Positions 49,691-55,649 of a stretch of DNA of 55,649 bases are shown here, piece by piece (position 1 is the first letter of the stretch; every line of letters starts with the position of its first letter). The position numbers and the translations under genes are program-made. A model generated the notes under the pieces. The model made no database searches. It saw nothing but the letters and a program-made list of their open reading frames with translations, and had not been told where the DNA came from. Source of the stretch: Bacteroidaceae bacterium (GTDB taxonomy: Bacteria; Bacteroidota; Bacteroidia; Bacteroidales; Bacteroidaceae); contig JAGCNZ010000042.1 of NCBI GenBank assembly GCA_017645655.1, positions 1 to 55,649 of the forward strand, in the 5' to 3' direction.

Positions 49691-52663
49691 TTACCAGCCG
49701 AAGGGGAAATCGTCGTCCTCAGCCTCTACTTCCTGCTCCTTCTCTTCCTGTTCGCGCTTGTCCAACTCGTCGGGATCCAGTATCTCGAGGTCTGCGGGCG
49801 TGTCTATCTTGAGGTCCTCGGGCACTTCGAGCGGTGCGAAGTGCTCGTCGTAGAATGCCTTGTAGTCATCAAAGCTGAACTCCTTGCCAATCATCTTGAG
49901 GTTGTCGTCAGAGATAAGCAACGTGCGGATGCCTTCGAGGCGGGTTCGCATGCGCTCGTCGGAGTAGAGCCTTTGTGCATAGGCGTGTACCTCGTCGTAG
50001 GCAAGGAAGCCTTTTATTATCATCATGGTCAGTCCGGCATCTGCTTGAATCTCGATGTCGAAGTTACGCGCCATGAAGTTCGTGAAGTTGTAGTGTGCCA
50101 TCTCGAAGACCAGCATGTTCTCGTCGAGGCTGCCCGTCGGGTATGCCAGGACGAAATTGAAGTTCGTGTAGCGGTCCTCCTTGAGAGTCGGCACCGCCTC
50201 TGTGCTGTCGCCCGATTCGACACGGGTGCGTCTGCTCCATATGCTGCTGGCGTCGTAGCGGTCGTCCATCAGCAAGCGTCCTTCGTCGAGACCTTTCACG
50301 ATGGCCTGTGCTATTTCTGTCACTTCTTCTCTCGGGAATTTCTGCACCACGTCACGCAGCGTCACCATAAACGTGTCACGTTGTCCGTCGTAGAGTGAGC
50401 TCATGGCACGTATGAACATCATGCGCGCCCTGTGTCTTCCTTCGGGGAAGTTGTCGGTGCTGAACTGATAGTTCTCCTCTACTTTCTTATAATCCTCCGT
50501 CTGATAAGCCCCGTAAGCCTCAGCATAGATGCTGTCCTCGACGTGTTTGCCCTCGCGAGCAATCATCTCGTAGTTCGGGTTGCCAAGCAAGAAGGCAAGC
50601 TTGGCATCAGGATAGTCCTCAAGCAGGTAGCCCTTGTATTCTTCTGCACCTTCCATGTCTTCAAGTCGCCCGTAGAGAAGGAAGAGGTGATAGAAGACGT
50701 TGTCCGTGCCCTCATGTTCAGGAAAGTCATTCAGGAAGCGTATCATCGTTTTCTCAGCGAGGGGGAAGTTCTCGAGCTGTTCCTGCTCTTGAATACCTGC
50801 GTTGTACAGGGCTTCTCCAAGCAAACGATTGGATTCTTCCATCTGTTCCTCCGTGAAAGGAATCTGCTTGAGATAGTACTCGCGCTCATGCGGGTCGTTG
50901 CCCAGCGAGTCCTTGCGCGCCTTTTCTGCTGCAGCGATACTGTCAGCCTCGGCTGCACTTGTTGCGGCGCCAAAGAGGCTGTCGGCTGTGGCTTCATCAA
51001 TCCCATCGTATTTCTTGGCATCTTCCGCACTCATGCTTGCCAGCAAAGATCTCTTATTGCTAATGCGCCAGAAGTTCTCGTTGGGACGTGAACCCCATCG
51101 TCTTTGGAACTCCTGTATGCCGTTGCGAACGGTCATGGGATTGTAGAAGTACCAATCTCCCTGCTGTTGTCCGCCCATCATACCCATCTGATTCATCTGG
51201 CCAGCACCAGCGTCTTTGCCTGCCATGCCCATATTCATGCCGTTGTTCATGGCATTGGGATTCAGGGTGCCATTCGCCGCGGCCTTTTTCGCTTCCTCTT
51301 TTTCCTTCTTACGAAGCTCGGCAATAACGCGGTCGATTGCTGCGAGATAAACTTCCTCGGGACTTTGCGCGAGCACCTGCAAGCTGTCCTGAAGCTTTAT
51401 GGTACTCAAGTGAGGCTCCAGGTCGCTAAGTATTTTGCTGCGACGCTCGCTCTCCTTATATTCCTGATGTTCCTTGTCGAGGGCACCAACGCAGAGTTTG
51501 TATGTGCGAGCTGCCTCGATGTAATCCTCTTGTTCCCAATATAGTTGACTTAGATGCAGCAGTAGCGTCGCCTTGTCGGGGCCATTCTTAGTGCTTTCCT
51601 TAAGTCCCTTCTCCCAGGCATAGATGCAATGCGTCGTGTCCTCGTTAGCGAGGTAGATATTGCCCATTGCATAATAGACCTTGTCGAGGTAGTCTTTGTT
51701 CTTGTCGCTCTTTGCCATGCGTTTGAGTCGTGCAATCATTTGTCGGAACTTGCCCTTGTGCATGACTTCGGTCTGCATAATGCGTGCGTTGAATGCTATC
51801 TCGTAAGGCGGATTGGCGCGTATCACTTTGGAGAGCGTCTTGTAGGCCATCGTGTCGCGTCCCGTCTCGTGATAAAGCTGCGCCAGCAGGAAGTTGAGAC
51901 GTGCTTTTGGAAGTTTGCCTTTGGTCGTCTTGATGGCATTCTTCAGGTGAGGGATAGCCTCTTTATACTGGCGAGTGAGCACGTAATAGCCTGCCTTGGT
52001 GTTCTCCACTTCCTGCTGCCCTTTGCGAGTGATGCTGTCGCGCTTCATCTTGTTGAGCAGGTCTTCGGCATCATACGGCCAATTGAGTGCCACGTAGCAA
52101 CGCGCCAGTTTTGCTTTGGCTACGGAGGTGATGTCTGGCTGCGTGCTGTAAAGTCGGAGGATATAGTTGTAGGTAGAGGCTGCTTCAAAGAACTCGCCCT
52201 TTTGGAACTGCGCATCAGCCATCATGAACCATGCGTGGTACATGTAGGGATTGAACTCTTTGCGAGCCAGAAACGCCTTTTCCTTTTCCGTTCGCTTGCT
52301 GTTACCCTTGACGATGGGACGCTTCTTGATGCTGTGCACCTTGATAGCCTTTTCGCTTTTGGTAATGGCTGTTTCGTAGTTGCTCTTGCCCAATCCTGCT
52401 GTGGCCTTATTGGTGCAGATGTACATGGGCAGTATCTCGTTGAAGTTGTCCTTGTGCCCTTTGCTCTGTGCTTCAAAGCCTTCTTGGTAGGCAACTTGTC
52501 CGTTGTAGAGCGTGTTGTAGTGTGCCGTCAGGGCGTGGTAAGCGCGTGTGGAGGGTGTGTTCTTCTTCGTAGAACATGACACGACAAGGGTGAGCAGCAC
52601 GATAAACACCGTGCAGCAACACTTGCTCCTCAGCCTTCCGATTCTCGCCACGCTCTTTTCCAT
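49691..52663 (-). CDS. porW: PorW/SprE-like TPR lipoprotein of the T9SS
   Basis: The product is 990 residues. The lipobox VVSC (Cys30) is followed by STKKNT and the opening RAYHALTAHYNTLYNGQVAYQ, typical of SprE/PorW. Tetratricopeptide helices fill residues 130-450 (HAWFMMADAQFQKGEFFEAASTYNYILRLY and similar). A Met/Gly/Gln-rich spacer near 470-500 and further TPR-like segments at 600-800 follow. The tail is Glu-rich (DPDELDKREQEEKEQEVEAEDDD). PorW is reported to link the PorX/PorY regulators to the T9SS machine; having porX next to it supports the assignment. Confidence 0.88.
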   Translation of the reverse strand: MEKSVARIGRLRSKCCCTVFIVLLTLVVSCSTKKNTPSTRAYHALTAHYNTLYNGQVAYQEGFEAQSKGHKDNFNEILPMYICTNKATAGLGKSNYETAITKSEKAIKVHSIKKRPIVKGNSKRTEKEKAFLARKEFNPYMYHAWFMMADAQFQKGEFFEAASTYNYILRLYSTQPDITSVAKAKLARCYVALNWPYDAEDLLNKMKRDSITRKGQQEVENTKAGYYVLTRQYKEAIPHLKNAIKTTKGKLPKARLNFLLAQLYHETGRDTMAYKTLSKVIRANPPYEIAFNARIMQTEVMHKGKFRQMIARLKRMAKSDKNKDYLDKVYYAMGNIYLANEDTTHCIYAWEKGLKESTKNGPDKATLLLHLSQLYWEQEDYIEAARTYKLCVGALDKEHQEYKESERRSKILSDLEPHLSTIKLQDSLQVLAQSPEEVYLAAIDRVIAELRKKEKEEAKKAAANGTLNPNAMNNGMNMGMAGKDAGAGQMNQMGMMGGQQQGDWYFYNPMTVRNGIQEFQRRWGSRPNENFWRISNKRSLLASMSAEDAKKYDGIDEATADSLFGAATSAAEADSIAAAEKARKDSLGNDPHEREYYLKQIPFTEEQMEESNRLLGEALYNAGIQEQEQLENFPLAEKTMIRFLNDFPEHEGTDNVFYHLFLLYGRLEDMEGAEEYKGYLLEDYPDAKLAFLLGNPNYEMIAREGKHVEDSIYAEAYGAYQTEDYKKVEENYQFSTDNFPEGRHRARMMFIRAMSSLYDGQRDTFMVTLRDVVQKFPREEVTEIAQAIVKGLDEGRLLMDDRYDASSIWSRRTRVESGDSTEAVPTLKEDRYTNFNFVLAYPTGSLDENMLVFEMAHYNFTNFMARNFDIEIQADAGLTMMIIKGFLAYDEVHAYAQRLYSDERMRTRLEGIRTLLISDDNLKMIGKEFSFDDYKAFYDEHFAPLEVPEDLKIDTPADLEILDPDELDKREQEEKEQEVEAEDDDFPFGW

Positions 52664-52693
52664 AACATATAATTAACGTACGCGCGTAGCGTT

Positions 52694-52981
52694 TTATTGT
52701 GTTTGGTCCCCAACAATGAGTAAAACTTCGTCTTTCAGTTCGTCGGGAAGGGGAACTCTGCGCAGTTCGAGACTACGCACCCAGCCTGCCACTTCGTCGG
52801 TTCGCATGGTATAGAGCACCTCACGGAACTGCTCGACCTCTTCGTCGGTGAAGGACGTTCTGCCACGGAAGCGGTCGAGTTCCTCGTCTTCATAGTAGTC
52901 GATATCCTGAGGGGCAAACCGCAGGCTCTCTTTCTCGCAGACCTCATGCTGTCCGCAACACTCAAAATCTATCTGCTGCAT
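52694..52981 (-). CDS. Small conserved Bacteroidota protein of unknown function
   Basis: The product is 95 residues, acidic and without signal peptide. A Cys/His cluster near the start (FECCGQHEVCEKESL) suggests metal binding. The core YYEDEELDRFRGRTSFTDEEVEQFREVLYTM and WVRSLELRRVPLPDELKDEVLLIVGD looks like a known but uncharacterised Bacteroidota family. The start overlaps the aroA stop by 13 bases, and porW begins 31 bases downstream, so it belongs to the cluster. Confidence 0.75.
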   Translation of the reverse strand: MQQIDFECCGQHEVCEKESLRFAPQDIDYYEDEELDRFRGRTSFTDEEVEQFREVLYTMRTDEVAGWVRSLELRRVPLPDELKDEVLLIVGDQTQ

Positions 52982-54231
52982 ACACTAAAACCTACTTTTT
53001 CGAGGTCGTCCCAGAAGTTCGGATACGACTTGGTTACCACTTGCGGGTTGTTTATTTGTATCTCGCCGCCTGTCCGAAGGCATACCGGTGCAAGCGACAT
53101 GGCCATGCGATGGTCGTCATATGTATCGAAGACGAACGTTTCGTAGGGCAACATATCGAGGTCTTCTATCTCATAGAAGCCTTCCCAAAGCAATTCGTTG
53201 TCCTGCTCTTCCAGACGCACAATCTTGCCGAGTTCGTTCATCAGGGCAGCGATGCGGTCGGTCTCCTTGATGCGCAGGCTCTGCAGGCCGTAGAGGTGGA
53301 AGGGCACGTCGAGCATCGCGCAAGTCACTGCAAAGGTCTGTGCCAAGTCGGGCTGGTGGGTGAAGTCGCAGGTGAAGTGGCAGGTGATGCCTCCTCCCTT
53401 GCGGAGTCGGATGACTTCCGTCCCGTCGGGCTCTACGTAATATTGTGTCACGACGCCCAGTTCGCTGAAGAGTTGCCAGACGCGACTGTCGCCTTGGATG
53501 CTGTCGTGATGCAGCCCGACGAGTTCCACTTCAGCATTCGCATCGGGAGTCAGCGCGACCATCTCGTACCAATAACTCGCCGCGCTCCAGTCGCTCTCGA
53601 TGTGATAGGGTCGCTGGAGGTAGGTGCCCGGCCTGACGTCGATGACGTTGTCGCCTTGCCACTCTGCCTGCGCTCCAAAATCACGCATCATGCTGAGGGT
53701 CATGTCGAGGTAAGGACGGCTTGCTATCGCGCCCGTCAAGGTGAGACGCAGGCCGTTTCGGAGCGTGGGGGCAATCATCAGGAGGGCAGATATGTACTGC
53801 GAACTGACATCGCCCGGGACGGTCAGAGCGCCGCCTTCGAGGTTCTCGTGTCCCGTGATGCGCAGCGGCGGGAAGCCCTCCTCGCCTTCGTAGGAGACGG
53901 TGGCGCCCAGCTGACGAAGTGCATCGACGAGGATGCCGATGGGACGGTGCTTCATGCGCTCGGTGCCGGTAATGGTGTGCTCGCCAGGTGTGACACTCAG
54001 GTAGGCCGTAAGGAACCGCATAGCTGTGCCCGCGGCGCCGATGTCGATAGTTTCCGGCATAGCCTTTAGGGCCCGGAGCATCACTCTGGTGTCGTCGGAA
54101 TCCGACAGATTATCGGGCAGCAACGTGTTCCCGCTCAGCGCATTTATCACTAATGCACGGCCCGAAATGCTCTTACTGGCAGGCAGCACGACACGCCCCC
54201 GGAGCTGGCTTCCTGAACTGATTTTTATCAT
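52969..54231 (-). CDS. aroA: 3-phosphoshikimate 1-carboxyvinyltransferase (EPSP synthase)
   Basis: The product is 420 residues from the ATG at 54231. A TTG 24 bases upstream lies almost at the predicted transcription start and is rejected. Substrate-binding motifs are LPASKSISGRALVINAL, GAAGTAMRFLTAYLS (the LGNAGTAMR-like loop), DVSSQYISALLM, RIKETDRIAALMNELGK and DDHRMAMSLAP. The enzyme joins phosphoenolpyruvate to shikimate-3-phosphate. It leads the leftward cluster that continues into porW and porX. Confidence 0.95.
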   Translation of the reverse strand: MIKISSGSQLRGRVVLPASKSISGRALVINALSGNTLLPDNLSDSDDTRVMLRALKAMPETIDIGAAGTAMRFLTAYLSVTPGEHTITGTERMKHRPIGILVDALRQLGATVSYEGEEGFPPLRITGHENLEGGALTVPGDVSSQYISALLMIAPTLRNGLRLTLTGAIASRPYLDMTLSMMRDFGAQAEWQGDNVIDVRPGTYLQRPYHIESDWSAASYWYEMVALTPDANAEVELVGLHHDSIQGDSRVWQLFSELGVVTQYYVEPDGTEVIRLRKGGGITCHFTCDFTHQPDLAQTFAVTCAMLDVPFHLYGLQSLRIKETDRIAALMNELGKIVRLEEQDNELLWEGFYEIEDLDMLPYETFVFDTYDDHRMAMSLAPVCLRTGGEIQINNPQVVTKSYPNFWDDLEKVGFSVCSR

Positions 54232-54263
54232 TAAGCTTGTATTATTTTTCGACAATTACGGCA

Positions 54264-54271
54264 CAAAGTTA
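54264..54271 (-). promoter_or_regulatory. -7 box TAACTTTG for the aroA-porW-porX-tsaE cluster
   Basis: On the minus strand this is TAACTTTG with a leader of about 26 bases to the aroA ATG. No further clear -7 box was seen between here and tsaE, so one transcript of about 6.6 kb is possible. Confidence 0.6.
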
Positions 54272-54303
54272 CGAAAAAGTTTGGAAGGAACAAAAAAAAG
54301 TCA

Positions 54304-54311
54304 TACCTTTG
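54304..54311 (+). promoter_or_regulatory. -7 box TACCTTTG for tRNA-Pro
   Basis: TACCTTTG lies 19 bases before the mature tRNA at 54331, back-to-back with the aroA promoter. Confidence 0.65.
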
Positions 54312-54330
54312 CAGCGCGAAATGCAAGGAA

Positions 54331-54403
54331 CGGGATGTAGCGCAGTTGGTAGCGCACACGTCTGGGGGGCGCGAGGTCGCAAGTTCGAGTCTTGTCATCC
54401 CGA
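54331..54403 (+). tRNA. tRNA-Pro (GGG)
   Basis: A 73-nt cloverleaf has acceptor CGGGATG/CATCCCG, D arm GCGCAGTTGGTAGCGC, anticodon loop CTGGGGG (anticodon GGG) and T arm GCAAGTTCGAGTCTTGT. C1-G72 with A73 are tRNA-Pro identity features. The anticodon stem has an A28-C42 mismatch. CCA is not encoded (ACCT follows). Confidence 0.93.
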
Positions 54404-54408
54404 CCTTA

Positions 54409-54455
54409 GAAAGAGCCGAAAGCTTGGTCACAAGCAGTCGGCTCTTTCGTTTTTC
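54409..54455 (+). terminator. Rho-independent terminator of tRNA-Pro
   Basis: GAAAGAGCCGA (54409-54419) pairs with TCGGCTCTTTC (54438-54448), with an inner GCTTG/CAAGC stem, followed by GTTTTTC. Confidence 0.85.
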
Positions 54456-54497
54456 TGTGGTGCGTATGATGGCACTCCACGTTGAGGCAAAAAACAT

Positions 54498-54590
54498 CAC
54501 GTGGGTAAAATGAATTTATCACGTGGAATATTTCAAATATCACGTGGGTAAAATTGATTTATCACGTGGGTAAATTGAAAACGACACGTG
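54498..54590 (+). repeat. CACGTG phased array 8
   Basis: Five perfect units start at 54498, 54520, 54541, 54563 and 54585 (spacings 22, 21, 22, 22). The linkers are GGTAAAATGAATTTAT, GAATATTTCAAATAT, GGTAAAATTGATTTAT and GGTAAATTGAAAACGA. It lies between tRNA-Pro and the convergent TlpA-like gene. Confidence 0.9.
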
Positions 54591-54628
54591 CGACGTTTTC
54601 AAATTAGGTGTGCCGCGTTACCGAAGCA

Positions 54629-55649
54629 CTACAGTTCGCTTGCCTTTGGCTGAATGTCCCGCATCCAGTCCGTGCCTGTTGCGGCGATACGGCCATCGGG
54701 TGTGACAAGGATGAAGAACGGCAGTTCGCGGATGCCCCACTGCTGTACGAGCGGACTCGCGAGGGTGCGGAAATCGCAGTAACTCGCGTAGTCCACGGTG
54801 TCGCGCTCTTCCGTTCGGGCCAGTTGCCTTGCGTCTCCATCGAGAGAGTACGCGATGAGTTCTATGTCCTTACCTTTTGCCTTCATTTCCCTGCGCAGCC
54901 GTCGGGCACGATAGAGCGCGCTCCGGCTGCCGCCTTTCCAGCTTGCCCAGAACGCGATGAGCAGCGGCTTCCCCTTGTAATCCGCTTTCTTGATGGTTCT
55001 CTCCACAGCGCCGTTGCCTCCATGACCAGGCTTCAGCGTGAGTGAGAAGTCGGGAAGAGGATTGCCCACGCGCAGCTTGCCGAGCGAGCGGATATGAGTG
55101 GAGAGCTTCGAGAGCGCAAGGTCGTCGGGACAGGCACGGCTCAGGCTGTCGTAGAGTTCCGTGACTTCCGGCACGGACGCCTCGGCATCGCACAAAAAGT
55201 AGGTGGTGAAAAGATAACGGCTCATAGCGAGCGTAGGGTTCTCCAGGATGTAGTCGCGGGCTATCGACTTGGTCTCCTCGTCCGACTTGCCGATGGTCTC
55301 AAGCCTGAACTGCGTATATGTCTCGTTGTCTTCGTCGCCCGTGACTTCCACCTCGCTGAGGTTCTGCGCATCGCCCGAAATGACAAGATCGGAACCGGGA
55401 TTGCCGAAGACGACAAGTTCCGACTGGTTGGGATAGAGGATGTGCAGGGTAGCCGTCTGGACGGTGGGCAGCGTGTAGGCAAAGCGACCGTCCTGAAGGC
55501 GCAAAGTGTCCAGCCGGTCGAGCCCCTCGTCGGTGCTGTAGATTAGGAACTCGCCCTGCTCCAGGTGCTCGAACTCCCCTTCGATTCTGACCTCTTTGGG
55601 GTGTCCGGTACAGGAGAGGAAAAGGAGCAATGAAGAATGAAGAATGAAG
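54629..55649 (-). CDS. DUF4369/TlpA-like thioredoxin-fold lipoprotein, 5' end beyond window
   Basis: At least 333 residues are visible and the frame stays open to the window edge, so the start is probably outside. The N-terminal part (FILHSSLLLFLSC) is a lipoprotein signal encoded by a TTCATTCTTCATTCTTCA repeat. A DUF4369-like beta domain (VRIEGEFEHLEQGEFLIYST ... GDLV-type strands) precedes a thioredoxin-like domain (LPDFSLTL ... GKPLLIAFWASWKGGSRSAL ... ELPFFILVTPDG). The redox motif WCxxC is replaced by WKGGS, so it should not act as a thiol oxidoreductase. It is likely periplasmic. Confidence 0.8.
   Translation of the reverse strand, partial: FILHSSLLLFLSCTGHPKEVRIEGEFEHLEQGEFLIYSTDEGLDRLDTLRLQDGRFAYTLPTVQTATLHILYPNQSELVVFGNPGSDLVISGDAQNLSEVEVTGDEDNETYTQFRLETIGKSDEETKSIARDYILENPTLAMSRYLFTTYFLCDAEASVPEVTELYDSLSRACPDDLALSKLSTHIRSLGKLRVGNPLPDFSLTLKPGHGGNGAVERTIKKADYKGKPLLIAFWASWKGGSRSALYRARRLRREMKAKGKDIELIAYSLDGDARQLARTEERDTVDYASYCDFRTLASPLVQQWGIRELPFFILVTPDGRIAATGTDWMRDIQPKASEL

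Noticed and set aside
54237-54485. 82-residue frame across tRNA-Pro
   Set aside because: It reads through the tRNA gene and its terminator hairpin and has no coding features.

Overview
The window reads as a chromosomal segment of a Bacteroidota bacterium, most likely a Prevotella-like member of the Bacteroidales. Three things point there. Promoters repeatedly show the Bacteroidota -7 box TAnnTTTG. The genes porX and porW, which belong to the type IX secretion system (T9SS), sit side by side. The gene content is also typical: secreted glycoside hydrolases with short C-terminal tails, DUF4886, carboxypeptidase-regulatory-like domains, and a radical SAM/lipoprotein pair. I see no insertion sequence, prophage, CRISPR array or rRNA. 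About 40 protein genes and 3 tRNA genes are supported.

Layout. 1-5.2 kb: the start of a small protein, a very large secreted protein and a carboxypeptidase-regulatory-like protein. 5.2-10.2 kb: two identical tRNA-Asn genes, then a PfkB kinase, an S41 protease, a DUF4886 protein and a SecB-like protein. 11-18.1 kb: der, a lipoprotein, an M16 protease, an MlaE/MlaF-type lipid transporter pair and lptB. 18.3-25.3 kb: a phosphatase-superfamily protein, then tig-clpP-clpX and recQ. 25.5-33.5 kb: a carbohydrate region with divergent promoters (GH36 and GH43 leftward; GH16, a surface protein and an acyltransferase rightward). 33.6-36.9 kb: hsp20, a radical SAM enzyme with a tiny lipoprotein, an O-methyltransferase and aroQ. 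37-43 kb: xerD, an Lrp-type regulator overlapping a two-domain amidotransferase/dipeptidase fusion, an M28 cyclase/peptidase, sufE and dus. 43.2-47.5 kb: a sodium:solute symporter divergent from a GH78 rhamnosidase. 47.6-54.3 kb: a leftward cluster aroA - small protein - porW - porX - tsaE. The end holds tRNA-Pro and a TlpA-like lipoprotein that runs off the window.

The most unusual content lies between genes. Eight arrays of the palindrome CACGTG, with units 21-22 bp apart (about two helical turns) and conserved linkers, are spread through the window at roughly one per 7 kb, plus one decayed remnant. I do not recognise this family; it looks like a dispersed repeat or a phased protein-binding array. 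A second family, a small C-rich/G-rich hairpin element (CCCCCTTTAGGGGG type), occurs between genes, inside one CACGTG array, and in frame inside several proteins. A third family forms long hairpins from CGAATTACACGAATT words; one of them lies between the radical SAM gene and its lipoprotein partner.

Functionally the window mixes housekeeping (protein quality control, tRNA modification, shikimate pathway, recombination) with envelope biogenesis and polysaccharide use. The porW-porX pair, together with C-terminal tails on two secreted proteins, suggests that T9SS export serves at least some of the products encoded here. All assignments rest on reading the sequence by eye, without database searches.
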